This document shows positions 10,159 through 20,487 of a DNA stretch of 64,000 bases, piece by piece (within the stretch, counting starts at the first letter, position 1; every line of letters starts with the position of its first letter). Source of the DNA: Cristatella mucedo (taxonomy: Eukaryota; Bryozoa; Phylactolaemata; Cristatellidae); contig WPIO01000166.1 of the NCBI GenBank assembly GCA_009760855.2, positions 501,001 through 565,000 of the forward strand, read 5' to 3'. Below the pieces are notes generated by a model. The model did not search any database. It was not told where the DNA came from and saw only the letters and a list, made by a program, of their open reading frames with translations. The position numbers and the translations under genes were made by a program.

Positions 10159-10872
10159 TTAAAACACTCCAGTAGTATTAGAACACCCGAGAATATTGGA
10201 TACTGTTTGAAAGTTTGCTACTGAACCAGCAACAAAAGTTTTATAAGGTGTTGCATAGCCGATTATATTTCCTTGTTGATTAAAAACTGCAATATTGGCA
10301 GGTGTTGCTCTCAATGTAGAACTTTCTGTTCTTGTCCCATTTACCTTAATAGTAAATATGCTTAGCAGAACAATATTTGAAGCATTTGTAAAGTTAGTAA
10401 GTCTTAAGTACAAAGTAGAACATTTATAAGAATCAACAGATTGCTTTGTTATAGCATCTGAATTTTTCAAAGAAGTAATTCTGTTTGATCCTAGATCAAG
10501 AGTACTATTATAATTACCATTGAAAACTTGAGTCATACTTTTCAGCAATCCATAGTTTATTACTTTGTAAGGTCTAAAATCTTGATATGCAGTTCCATTA
10601 GCAGAATTTACTGATATTCCTTTAATATTTTTACAGTTCAACTGGGATAATAGTTTTGGGCTATTATTTGGAAGTAAGTCACTTAATTTAGAAACAGAAG
10701 CTATTTCTCCTGAAACATTAGTTGCTACAGTATTAAAAAAGTCTGAATTGAGAGCATAATCTAGTCTTATTGCATCTTCATCATTTACTGGAAAACCAAG
10801 ATTTGTAATACCATTTCCATTAGCATCAAGGTTGCTAAAAATATTGCCATTAATCTTACTAATATTATCCAT
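10159..10872 (-). CDS. fibre-like protein, 237 aa
   Basis: Intact minus-strand frame preceded by TATATAAGA. The N-terminus has the stalk repeat (NIFSNLDANGNGITNLGFP, then VNDEDAIRLDYAL), which is also the opening of the second fibre locus at 21,506 (SKLDANGNIIIKL). The C-terminal half is a beta-rich domain ending NILGCSNTTGVF. It could be a complete short fibre or the first part of the longer series downstream. Its role would be host attachment on the virion surface (inference from repeats). Confidence 0.6.
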   Translation of the reverse strand: MDNISKINGNIFSNLDANGNGITNLGFPVNDEDAIRLDYALNSDFFNTVATNVSGEIASVSKLSDLLPNNSPKLLSQLNCKNIKGISVNSANGTAYQDFRPYKVINYGLLKSMTQVFNGNYNSTLDLGSNRITSLKNSDAITKQSVDSYKCSTLYLRLTNFTNASNIVLLSIFTIKVNGTRTESSTLRATPANIAVFNQQGNIIGYATPYKTFVAGSVANFQTVSNILGCSNTTGVF

Positions 10873-10884
10873 TCTTATATATAT
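10873..10884 (-). promoter_or_regulatory. TATATAAGA start-site motif
   Basis: On the minus strand ATATATATAAGA abuts the ATG at 10,872. It is shared in opposite direction with the divergent gene starting at 10,885, so both genes may be driven from here. Confidence 0.4.
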
Positions 10885-12000
10885 ATGAAGAAAATAAAAG
10901 GTGGTGATTTGAAATCTGGCTTAGATACAACAAAATAAGTATTATCAGGAACAACAACTGCAACTGAACTTGGATCAAGAGCAATTATAAAAGTTGCTCC
11001 AAAGATTGCAGTGAAGCTAAATCTACAAGCATCGAATAAGATTGCAACAATTGTTCCAAAAGTTTTGCAGTCGTTCAAAGTTATAGGAACTGCCACAAAA
11101 GCACTAGGAGGATTTCTATCAGGAATAACAGGAGTTGTAGATCTTGGTTTATTCATAAAATAAATTGTTGATGATATTGCTTCAGGAAAGTATGGCAATG
11201 TCTTCTGGAAAACAATTATAGATAAAAAAGAAGGATTGTCAAAAATGGTAGCAAGTTTAGAGGTTGGCTCTTACATAAACGAGATTTTGCTAGAAGCAGA
11301 AAAAGCTAAATATGATTGGTACTTAGATCCTAGTAGGTTTCTTTAAGAGACATTCGGAGAGGAAGTGACTTGGAATGCTTCACAACTAGATACAAAAGCT
11401 TGGAGTAAGAACTTACTTGAAGTAAGATCAGGAGGATTTTTGCCTGCAATTCCGGCAAGCATAGCAAGTATAGCTTCTGTTATTGGAGCAGTTGGCTTAG
11501 GAGTTTTAATAGCAGTATCAGTTGCAGGATTGATTAAGAAGATTATTGATTTGACAATGTATACTGCAAAATCACCTAAAATGGATACACATGAAGAACA
11601 AATGAGTGCTTTGAGTCCGCAGAGTGAAAGACTAAATAATGCAATTACAGAAAAAAAATTTGATAGAATTACTTGATAGAAACATTGATATTGATTTGAG
11701 TGACAAAGTGCAGAATAGCGTGGTGAAAAACAGATTAGATTATTTGAAACAGGGAAAGCAGATAGTAGAGGTGTCTGGCGTTAGCTATTCAGATAAGTTA
11801 AAAGAAGATATAAAAAAAGTAGAAACTATTATAATTGGAGGAAAAAGCATTGCGATTGCAAAAGTGAAAGTGCAATGCTACTAGCTAATCTGTTTGCACA
11901 AGGTAAATCACAAGAAGAAATATAAAATGAAAGGATACAAGTAAAAGATGATTTGAAAAAACGCTTCCGAAATTAAAAGTCTGCGTAGCAAACTATTTTG
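10885..12000 (+). pseudogene. viral protein with hydrophobic segment, stops and frameshift
   Basis: One frame runs from ATG 10885 to 11,676 with TAA at 10936, 11161 and 11344. It begins MKKIKGG and contains Ala/Val/Lys-rich helices. A glycine-rich hydrophobic stretch near 11,450-11,545 (SVIGAVGLGVLIAVSVAGLI) is a likely membrane-active segment. At an A8 run near 11,650 the frame shifts, and the sequence continues in the frame 11639-11884, which is charged and helical. The layout suggests a minor virion or membrane-interacting protein, but no family was recognised. Confidence 0.45.
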
Positions 12001-12028
12001 TAATCCTCTGTTAAAGAATAAGTAAAAT

Positions 12029-12499
12029 TCAACCGCGCAAATTGTAGGTGAAGGCGAACAGCAGCAAGGTTCCTAGTTCTAGTTTCAGCAGCGGCAACAG
12101 GATTGACAAATAGTCCAAAAAATAATTAACTCTATCTATCATAATATAAGATCTATATTTATTTAACTTTTTATCAAAACAGACACCTATAAATTTAGAA
12201 GTGGTATTTTTTCTTTTTAGTTTGTTTCTTCCATTCTCTGCAGAAGTAGCTAATCTTAGATTGCTTATTCTATTATCCGATCTACTTCCACTAATATGCT
12301 CAATTTCAAAAATTGGCATTTCATTTTTACAAATTAGCCAGGCCAATCTATGTGCTTGATATGTTTTTCCATCAATTTTTATTTGTCTATATCCACTATG
12401 ATGTAACGTTCCAGATTCTTCGCCAATTATTGCATTACTACTTCGTGTAGTTTTATTTGTAAACTTACCGTTAAAAGCATTATAATCCAAAAGTTCCAT
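12029..12499 (-). pseudogene. HNH homing-type endonuclease, C-terminus frameshifted
   Basis: A 156-codon minus-strand frame. It matches the HNH-plus-AP2-like layout: HRLAWLICKNEMP, then EIEHISGSRSDNRISNLR (the His and Asn-rich HNH core), then ENGRNKLKRKNTTSKFIGV. The expected C-terminal AP2-like end appears in another frame from about 12,120 down to 12,030 (NPVAAAETRTRNLAAVRLH), so a small indel near 12,120 removed it from the main frame. This family nicks or cuts DNA and is frequent in phages and giant viruses as a mobile gene. It lies between two plus-strand virion genes in reverse orientation, as expected for an inserted selfish gene. Confidence 0.75.
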
Positions 12500-12593
12500 A
12501 ACTCTCTCACGTAATGCACAAACTTCATCACGATTTATTTCTTAAAATATAATAGTTTTATTTGCCTTTAAATAAAAATTAATTAGTTTAGAA

Positions 12594-13297
12594 ATGGAAT
12601 ATCAGGAGACAAAGTGGAAACTGTCAGACCATCAAGTAAATTTAATACATAAGTCAAATAAACCTATTTTAATCAGATTAAAAAAGAAGACTTATCAGGC
12701 ATTGTTTCTATCTTTGTAACAAAAACACAACTTGCTAGAATTGAGAAGTGTAAGTCAAAGAACACTGGCATACATTTAAATCTAAGTTTGAAGCAATTGA
12801 AACAGAATAGAAAGGTTGGCTCGGGCATTGTTGATATAATAAACAAACTAACTAGAAACCGCGAAATGCACCTCAAATTACCAAATGGCATTAAATCTGA
12901 ATTTTTCCTTGGTGGTTCATTCAACGGCACTAACCGTTACAGTTATGCGGGTCCAGGAACCAAATTTACTCAAAGGATGACTGAAGGCTATGAGGGTACT
13001 AACGATCTAGATAGATCTGCTTTAGTGCACGATAGTCTATACACAGAAACTGGATCAATGACTAAACCTCAGAGGACACAAATAAGAAACTTGTCAGACT
13101 TGGTATTAGCTGAATCTGCTGCTAGAATTGCACTTGATCCAAGACAACCAAATTATGTACGTGAAGATGCAAAGACAGTAGCAGCCGTGATGGCAGCAAA
13201 AAGCAAATTGGGCTTAGGCTTAGGCGGAGCATTAAACGATTCATTTGCTACTGATTTTCTAAAAGATAAAGTTAGAAATCCTGCTAGTCTTAAATAA
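12594..13297 (+). pseudogene. virion core protein with phospholipase A2-like domain
   Basis: The first 38 codons (from 12594) and the downstream frame to 13,297 are out of phase, with a frameshift near 12,690. The N-terminal half has the Leu/Lys pattern of Polinton/adintovirus core proteins (LSDHQV, then FVTKTQLARIEK and LSLKQLKQNRKVGSGIVDII). The C-terminal half from about 12,930 has a parvovirus-type PLA2 signature: calcium loop YAGPGT and catalytic segment DLDRSALVHDSLY with the His-Asp pair. In parvoviruses this activity breaches the endosomal membrane during entry; a like role here is inference. The last 120 codons are intact. Confidence 0.75.
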
Positions 13298-13517
13298 GAT
13301 AAAAAATTATGCTCGCGGAATCGTTGATAGAATGCTTGATATCACTCGGAAGAGGATCTAAAAAATTTAACTTACAAACTTTTTATTTATTTATTTATAT
13401 TTATACTTATATTTTGAAACTCTGCTGGATTAAAAACTGATCTCTTTGGCAAACCATAAACTTGTACTTGGTCAATCTTAAGTTTAATATATTAAATCTT
13501 GCTTCATTATTATAGTA

Positions 13518-13903
13518 TTATTTTGAAACATAACTACCATCCAGAAATCCAGTGATACTAAAATCCTTTCCCAATTTCTTAATTACATCCGCAGGACTAG
13601 ATACTTTAATTTGTTTTTTGTTTCCATCAAACATAATGCTAGGTTTTTTCCAAAATCAAATCTAATTCCAATTGTTGACCTTGCACTAGCATCAAATCCT
13701 TTGAATTCTAATTGTTCACTTGATCTATCTACAATGTTTTGAATATAAGGAAGTGATTCTTCTGTTAAATACATCCACGCACTAAGGTAAGGTTTTGAAT
13801 CCTTTGAAATTTTCTCTTCAACATGAACATGTGCAGGCTTTCCTTTAGGAATAACAACTGCAGAGTTTTGGAGGACTACAAATTTAGTTTCTTGATTTGT
13901 CAT
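13518..13903 (-). pseudogene. viral hypothetical protein, one frameshift
   Basis: The minus-strand frame 13903-13583 starts directly after TATATAGA. Its N-terminal 85 residues are beta/alpha mixed (VVLQNSAVVIPKGKPAHVHV). The probable end lies in another frame, about 13,640 down to TAA at 13,518 (DVIKKLGKDFSITGFLDGS). Size and context (between core protein and protease) would fit a small DNA-binding or structural protein, but I do not recognise the family. Confidence 0.45.
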
Positions 13904-13912
13904 TCTATATAG
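13904..13912 (-). promoter_or_regulatory. TATATAGA start-site motif
   Basis: CTATATAGA abuts the minus-strand ATG at 13,903 with no spacer. The string TATATAGAATG is the same as at 2,301-2,311. Confidence 0.5.
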
Positions 13913-13929
13913 TGGAAATATTTTGTTTA

Positions 13930-14325
13930 ATTCAAATTAATAATCGCATGACTGTACCAAAATCGACAAATTCCATTAGTTTCAGAAAGATTAGGCACCT
14001 CATTCCACAATCCGTTTGGTTAAACTTTTGCAGCTGAAACGTTTGAAAGCTCGGTGTAGCACCGAAATAATCAATCACTTCTGACATGTGGAGGAGCACC
14101 GAACGAATCAAAAGAAAAACATGGATCTCCTACTTTTTTAAGTGCTACCCAATGATATATTGCTAGATCTGATTTTCCAGTATTGCAAATAAGGCACTCA
14201 TTCTGTTCTGGAGAACTTAATTCATCTCGCGCAAATATACCTCTGAAATTTTTATATCTAATTCTTTCACATCGTTATTTATTTCACAATCAGTTAGTGG
14301 AGTACTTTTTACTTTTTTTTAAACT
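13930..14325 (-). pseudogene. adenain-like (C48) maturation protease, broken
   Basis: Not visible as one open frame, but successive minus-strand frames give the family's landmarks in order. They are a GIFARDEL-type segment near 14,240, the catalytic His motif YHWVALKK followed by FSFDSFGAPP (about 14,160-14,085), and then, in a shifted frame, the Gln/Cys region with TDCGMRC near 13,995. Adenovirus-type cysteine proteases cut capsid and core precursors during virion maturation and are a hallmark of Polintons and adintoviruses. At least one frameshift lies near 14,072 and the start is unclear. Confidence 0.7.
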
Positions 14326-14640
14326 GTTGATAGTTTTTCTTAGTTCAGAAAGAATGCTATCTTTAGTCATTTCACCACCAAACTTGTAACCGTGAGACAA
14401 AACTCCAGTTCCTAACTTTTTCCCATCAGCTAGAACTCCAGTACCTAACTTTTTACCATGAGACAAAACTCCTCTCGCTACACTCGCACTTCTAAGCTTT
14501 ACAAACTTTGACTTTTTACTCTCACAAATCACACAAATTGCTTTAATCATTCCTTTAAGTCCTTTTGTACTATTTCAGTATACTCCTCATGAATGCCATC
14601 TGTAGGCTGTTTGCACTTCAAGCAGTAAATTTCCACTTTT
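14290..14640 (-). pseudogene. zinc-ribbon protein with Gly-His-Lys repeats
   Basis: The frame 14550-14290 (86 codons) opens with a C..C pair (CVICESKKSKFV) and then has three near-repeats GVLSHGKKLGT, GVLADGKKLGT and GVLSHGYKFGG. An upstream frame (about 14,635-14,555) has another pair, YCLKCKQPT. The combination C..C, C..C and KKSKFV resembles the short zinc-ribbon proteins (DUF5679-like) common in adenovirus/Polinton-type viruses; a frameshift near 14,548 separates the halves. Function unknown; overlap with the protease start suggests a tight operon-like pair. Confidence 0.5.
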
Positions 14641-14660
14641 ATAATATAAAAACTTTTTTT

Positions 14661-14670
14661 AGTATAGGAT
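14661..14670 (+). promoter_or_regulatory. GTATAGGA start-site motif
   Basis: AGTATAGGAT immediately before the ATPase ATG at 14,671. Confidence 0.45.
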
Positions 14671-15342
14671 ATGTCTCTTCGAGTAAGGGCGTTTAATTTT
14701 GGACAAGATGTAGATACTGGACATAAAGAACCTTTACCGAGTGTACCAATCAGAGCTTTAGTTTAAGGTCCAAGTGGTTCAAGTAAATCTCAATTAATTA
14801 TGAATTGGATATTCTACGGAATGGTAAATTGTGATAGTTGTACAATTATTGCTTCAAGTTTAGATCAAAAATTGTATCGCGGACTTACGTCGATCACAAA
14901 AGAATAAAAAGCTTAATCTTGTATAAATGGTATTGATGCTATGCCAGAAGTAGACTCGTGTAAGAACTGCAAGAATGTTGTTGTACTTGATGATTTAATG
15001 ACTGAGGATCAAACTAAAATATTAGACTATTTCACACGTGGAAGACATAAAGGTTTAAATATTTTCTATCTTGCTCAAGGATTTACTAATATACCTAGGA
15101 GAGAAATTAGAAATAATGTAAATCTAATAGTAATCTTTAAGCAAAATGCAACTGACATCGAGTATATTCGTGATGCATATGTTGGAGATATTGATAAGAA
15201 ACAATTTAAAGAATGGGTTAACTCTTGTACTAGAAACCGTTTTGGTTATTGTATGATAGACCTAACAAAGACTGAGTCAGAAGGCAGATTTTGGTCTGTT
15301 GATTCAGCAGGAAAGCAATTAATGACATTTTTTAATTCTTAA
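14671..15342 (+). pseudogene. FtsK/HerA-type genome packaging ATPase
   Basis: One continuous frame of 224 codons with TAA at 14764, 14905 and 14914. Walker A is GPSGSSKSQ (from 14,767) and Walker B is NVVVLDDLM (about 14,971-14,997), followed by the family-specific YFTRGRHKGLNIFYLAQ and a sensor-like NLIVIFKQN. This is the A32-like ATPase that pumps DNA into capsids of Polinton-type viruses. Length is close to family size (200-260). The three stops inactivate it; the last 133 codons from 14,941 are open. It heads the plus-strand block of capsid genes. Confidence 0.85.
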
Positions 15343-15355
15343 TAGATATAGTAAA

Positions 15356-16504
15356 ATGTTTAATGGGAAAATTTACTCTAGTGGTAAAAAACCTTACAAA
15401 GGAAGTGTTCAAGAGGCATTAGATTATGAAACTAAACTGCAAAACCTGCAAGATCTAAGAGATGCAAATATTCTATAAAACTCCAGTGAGATACAAATAA
15501 TAGAATCAGAAATTGCTGTAAGAGATGCTGCTGAGCATAGATTAAACGAGCAGGCATTAGAGAGATCTACTGATAACTCAGGCAAAGTTGTCCTTGAGAA
15601 ACTTAAAAGAGTTAGACCTAAACTTGCTTTACAGATAGAAAACAAAGAACAACTGCAGAAAGCTTTAGAATACAAATCCAAACCAGACATATCTAGAACT
15701 ATTCAAAAAGCAAGGACAGCTGTTAGTGAAGGAAAGCATAAAAAATCAATTACTATAGCAAATCAAGCAAAGACATATGCAACAAATCCAGAAATACGAG
15801 AAGCCATTGATGTTGCTCAAAAAGGTTTAGCTGAAGAGTTTAATATAAATCCTACTACTGGCACTCCAAAGAAAACTGTAGAAGATTTAGATAAAGCTGA
15901 ACTAATTAAAATAGTTAAAGAAAAAAATGGATATGTCCCCAGTTATTTACCAAGAATAATAAATGAGATTGATAGTACAAATTAAGATTTATATGAGCTA
16001 TGAGTAAAACTTACTAATGAAAAAATGTATACTGCTGAACAAGAGCTAGAACAAACTGCTCATGATGTCTTAGAATACACTATGGATTATTATACTAAAC
16101 TTAATGGTATGCAAATGGATGAATTAGCTAAAGCATATGAGTTAACAGTTGATAAGAAGAAAGATTTTCTTGATATTATTGGAGCAAAGAAAACTGGTGG
16201 AATAACTAAACCTATAAGAAAGATTGTGGAAAATCTTAGTGAAGGAAATCTTTCCAATGTTGTTACAGAACTAGAAAAAAGAAGTGTAAAAAACAAAGAG
16301 TTTTAGATTATTTATGACCAAAAGTTGGAAGTGGTATTGAAATAATTCCATTAGTTGTAAAGAATGATTATTAAGTGTTTGATAAGATTGAATTGTGGAT
16401 TCGTGAGCTTGCTGCTGGAAATACTGGAGTAGTAAATTCTATCAGTGCTGCTGTTGATTACCTTGCAAAATCTAGAAAAGTACCAAAGTCATATGCTGCT
16501 AAAA
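15356..16504 (+). pseudogene. long helical virion protein, stops and one frameshift
   Basis: The frame from ATG 15356 is open apart from TAA 15476, TAA 15983 and TGA 16001, and runs to TAG near 16,305. It is rich in Lys, Glu and Ile, with probable coiled coil. At an A-run near 16,290 the frame shifts; the remaining part to about 16,504 contains TGA and TAA and the string AAVDYLAKSRKVP that echoes the gene at 2,824. It is the second gene of the ATPase-capsid cluster, so a scaffold or minor capsid protein is plausible, but no family is recognised. Confidence 0.5.
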
Positions 16505-16510
16505 TTAATA

Positions 16511-16521
16511 ATATATAGAAA
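16511..16521 (+). promoter_or_regulatory. TATATAGA start-site motif
   Basis: ATATATAGAAA directly upstream of ATG 16,522. Confidence 0.5.
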
Positions 16522-17397
16522 ATGTCGGATCTTCTTGGTGTAGCTAAGGATATTCTAAAAAATGTTGAGTCAATCAAAAAGGATACCATTTCAGGTAAGG
16601 AAGGATACGTTTTTAATGTAACTGGAACTACTAATCCTATTATTGTAAAAATAAATAATCCAATAAGACTTAAGAACAAAAGGTTTCAGGTATGCTTCAA
16701 AAAAATTGTTGGTACTAACTCTTTTAAAAATATAACAACTTCAAACAACACTTTTGTATACAGACTTGCAGGAGGATCTGATAGAACAGTAAGGATTCCT
16801 CCTGGAATATATGCTGCTGTGCCTGATGATGTAAATGTTGGTATTGCAGATACAATAAACGATTCTATTGGGTTATCCGGAAATGATAAGTCTTTTTTAG
16901 GCATTGATACTGCTACTTCTAATTCTTGGATTACTATGCCGGCTGGGTTTACATTTGCTGCTGCTAAGTCTACTTTATCTAACATTCTTGGATTTACTGG
17001 AACTGTTTATACAACTGATAGAACACTGCCATTAAATACACATGCTGCAGCACCTGGAAAACAACTCACACAAGTAGTTGTAGATCCTAGAGAAAAAATT
17101 ACTTCAGAGAATGAAGTCTTTGTTTCTGACTTGAATTTAATTCTTATAAACTGTAATTTGGTTGCTAGTAGAACTAGTTATATAAATATAATATCGAAAC
17201 ACAAGCTTTTAGAAGTTTTGCTTATAATTTATATCCTTGGGAACAAATGGTGTATGAGCCGAACACTCTTGAATATCACAATCTTGTTAGAGATTCTATT
17301 TCTGATAAAAATGATTACAATTACAGACCAAAATTTGAAAGTTTTAGATTTTGCATCTCAACAGATCACTGTTGGAATAGAAATTATAGAAATATAA
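16522..17397 (+). pseudogene. penton-like / minor capsid protein 1
   Basis: The N-terminal 215 codons are intact: a helical leader, then beta-rich sequence with IPPGIYAAVPDDVN, a motif type (IP-x-G-x-Y followed by a helix) seen in penton-like single jelly-roll proteins of this virus group. Near 17,170 the frame is lost; a sensible continuation rich in Tyr/Asn/Arg appears in another frame up to the TAA near 17,396. The size, about 290 residues, fits pentons. A second protein with the same IP-x-G-x-Y motif follows 8 bases later. Confidence 0.5.
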
Positions 17398-17404
17398 TAT
17401 AAGA
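17394..17404 (+). promoter_or_regulatory. TATAAGA start-site motif
   Basis: ATAATATAAGA directly before ATG 17,405, overlapping the end of the preceding gene. Confidence 0.4.
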
Positions 17405-18264
17405 ATGTCTATAAGAATAACTGGAACTACTAATTCTGATTCAAAAACTCCAGTTCCACCATTAATGCTTGGATCTGATTCTGGTTATAACAAAATAGGC
17501 TTTCGAAGAGTTGAGTTTACATATACAAATAGAACAATATCAAATATTACTACTGCAGTAAACGATTTATTTTGGTATAAAGCGAGTATGGCAAACTCTA
17601 ACAATTTCTCAATTGCTATACCAGAAGGATATTATGATAGTCAAAAGATTGTCTTTGCATTAAATCAAGCTCTAGTAAAAGCTGCCTCATTTTAAAATGT
17701 TGCTAATAGAAATAGTACTGGAATAAAATTTAGTGTTGATACAGATGATAGAATAATAATGCAAGTTGTTGGTGATTATGTTGCATTACTTGGAACTAAT
17801 TCTGGTGTAATTAATTCAATTGGTGATACTCTAGGTTTTGATTCAAACTTGAATCAAAACCAGCAAGGTTCATTCGATCCTGCAATGGTTGGTGGAACGC
17901 CATATGAGGCAATAGAAAAAGCAATGTATTTCTCTGGAACTTACAAGGCTTAGAATAAAATGCAGTTGCCTGACAATTCTGGCGTAAAATGGATAAGTAT
18001 TGATTGTGATTTGGTAGACCCTAGTAAGAACTATGTTGAACATAAAAAGGATTTTTAGAGCAATCACCATCTTCATATTTAATTGATATTTATGATATTG
18101 ATCCAGGAGAGAAAGTTGACGTTCATGTTCCGAATATTGTATTCTTGCCTACTCGTGGAGACATTGATGGTGTTAGCAATATTACAATTATTTTTACTGA
18201 TCAAAATAGAAATAAAATAAATACTATTACGGATGTTGTAACTACAATAGAAATTTCTAAATAA
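17405..18264 (+). pseudogene. penton-like / minor capsid protein 2
   Basis: Frame from ATG 17405 with TAA at 17693 and TAG at 17951, then a shift at a T5 run near 18,055, after which the C-terminal part (DVHVPNIVFLPTRGDI) ends near 18,262. It contains IPEGYYDSQKIVFALNQAL, the same helix-preceding motif as the neighbour, so both may be jelly-roll proteins from an old duplication or have different capsid roles. Length is about 285 residues. Call rests on motif and position only. Confidence 0.45.
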
Positions 18265-18280
18265 TGAGATAATGGGATAA

Positions 18281-18288
18281 ATAATAGG
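18281..18288 (+). promoter_or_regulatory. AATAGG start-site motif, divergent
   Basis: ATAATAGG directly before ATG 18,289; a weaker form of the motif. Confidence 0.3.
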
Positions 18289-18850
18289 ATGGGTAGCTAT
18301 GCCAGAATTGGCCATGGTGGGATAAGTGGTGGAAAATATCATGGCTCTGGTGTACTTGACAAGATTATTGATGGTGTTGGAAAAGCAGCACCTGTGCTTA
18401 CTGGACTAACTGGACTTAGCATGAACATTGCAAATAAAGGCATTGAAATGCATCAGGCAAAAGAAAATTAATTGAATTACAAACAAAAAGAAAGAGAAGA
18501 TAGACCAGGAGTAACAGCTGACAAGCGTAGAGACGTTGATGATAAAAAGCTGATGAGGAAAGAAGGAACGCGAGTATGAGACCTTGAAAAGCAAAAGAAA
18601 GAAGAAGATTATGACATGAAAGCTCAAAGATATTGATCTTGGGATAAGACGAGCAATGCGTGACAAACTTAAACCAAAGAACGATAAGAAATACAAGGCA
18701 AAGATGGAGGATTCTGAGACAGAGGATTATTCAGAAACGTTAAAAGAAAATGATCCTAAGGCGTACAAAGAAATAGAAGGAGTTGTAAGAGAAAAATCTG
18801 CTGTTCCTGCTATTATGCCTGCTCCAAGAGCTAATGGAAATGGAGGAAAT
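18289..18850 (+). pseudogene. small Gly-rich and charged virion protein, broken
   Basis: The first 60 codons are Gly-rich (GHGGISGGKYHGSG) with a following hydrophobic, Ala/Leu-rich helix. TAA at 18469 and TGA at 18577 interrupt, and near 18,635 the frame shifts into a highly charged Lys/Glu/Asp stretch that runs in phase into the capsid frame at 18,656. The boundary with the capsid gene is therefore uncertain: this may be a separate gene ending near 18,840 whose stop was lost. No family recognised. Confidence 0.4.
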
Positions 18851-20444
18851 ATGAACGAAATTGGTGTTGGTTTATACATTCAGAATAGGAAATACATTTT
18901 TACTTTTTTACATAGAGAAGAAATGGCAAGTGCACCGATTGACTCCATACTCGAATTAGGTGATCCTAGTTTTCCTAATTATAAGATTAAAGCTTATCAA
19001 TACAGAAAGTTTTATCAGACAAATGGAAATGAAACAGGTGGTATTGCTAGTAAACTTGTAACATTTACTGTTCCTGGCGAACAACAAACATGCTATGTAC
19101 TTTCCGATGGATATCTTTTACTTGAAGGTCAGGTGCAAGTACCTAATACTGGAGCTGACGCGGCTACGAAGGTTTTACTAATTCTAAAAGAACATTTGCT
19201 GTTGGATTAGTTAACAACGCTGGTGCTTGGTTATTTAGTAGCATGAGAATTAGACTTGGTGTTGAAGAAACTGAAAGCCTTCCATTAAAAGAAGCAGTTG
19301 GAAGCGTTTCAACACTTATGGGTCTTCTATGCTATCCAAATGATTACAACAGAACTGAAGGACCTGCAACTGGATGGAAAAAGGATGAAGCAAACTCATT
19401 GGATGATATGAATACTGGTCTTACTTCATATGTAAGTCCTAGCGCATCTGCTGCAACAACTTCAAATAATGGTTTCATTTATAGAAGAGGTATTATAAAC
19501 AATATGATTGATGCTGATGCTGATGTTTCAATATTCAGCATTGCACTTTCTCCAGCAAGACTTTCAGGATTTTGTGCTGATATGAATAAAATTTTATATA
19601 ACATTCCTTTTACTCTAGAAATGACTCGTGTTAGAGGAGATGATAAACACTTTATTTTGACTGGTGCATCTGCTGCCGCTGGAACTACTACGAATACTAT
19701 CACAACTAGAGGAGTTGCTGGCGTTGCAAATGATGGTGCTTATACAACTTTCAAAGTTGCTATGTCAAAAATGAGATTAGTTTTTCCTTGTGTAACACCT
19801 ACAGAAAGTATTAAAAGAGCACTTGCTGATAAATCAAGTAAAAGATCTAAGAAAATAAGACTTGACTACACAGTTTTTACAGAGATAGACGTTATGAAAA
19901 TATTACAATAACTAGCCTTAATCAAGGACTTAAATTTACTAAATCTCTTTCAGTTCAAAATACGATTGATAAAGTTAGATGGTTGATTGTTGCAGCACAA
20001 AATTATATTAAGTATGATAGCTACACTGGTAATCCTTGCACCTATAACCACTGCAATATCAAGAATGTTTCTGTGCTTGCTAATGGCTCTAAACAATATC
20101 TTTATGTCTTAAGATCTGGCGAGCCTAAAAAAGGAAAATGTTCTCCAGCATATATGGATTTCACAACATTCAGAAAGCAATATCTTGGTCTTAATGAGAT
20201 TGCAAACCCTGTTGGTGTAACTTATCCTGAGTGGTTATCCCTTTATCCTATTCATGTTATTGATCTGCAATATAATGATGAACCTCTCAGAGTCACTTCT
20301 AGACTTGATGTAACTATTGAATTTAATTCTGCTTTACCAACTGATAATACACAAATAATGATTCACTATTTAACTATTGTGAGAACACTGCAGAGCTTAC
20401 ATCAAACGGCAATGAAGCAAATTTCACTTGCAATAAAGATGTAA
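18851..20444 (+). pseudogene. probable major capsid protein (double jelly-roll type)
   Basis: Three overlapping frames read a single long protein: 18656-19210, 19243-19911 and 19983-20444. Frame changes lie near 19,150-19,170 and 19,870. The start at ATG 18851 is a guess. The N-terminal part has the capsid-like order YRKFYQTN, VTFTVPGEQQTCYVL and YLLLEGQVQV. The middle has FAVGLVNNAGAWLFSS and a long loop with a Trp/Asp-rich segment. The C-terminal part is beta-rich, ending near VTIEFNSALPTD. Total length of about 530 residues and position after ATPase and penton genes fit the group's capsid gene. No in-frame stop was seen, only frameshifts. Confidence 0.65.
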
Positions 20445-20487
20445 CTGTCTATGATGGAAGTGACATTTAAATTAAACCAGAAATATA

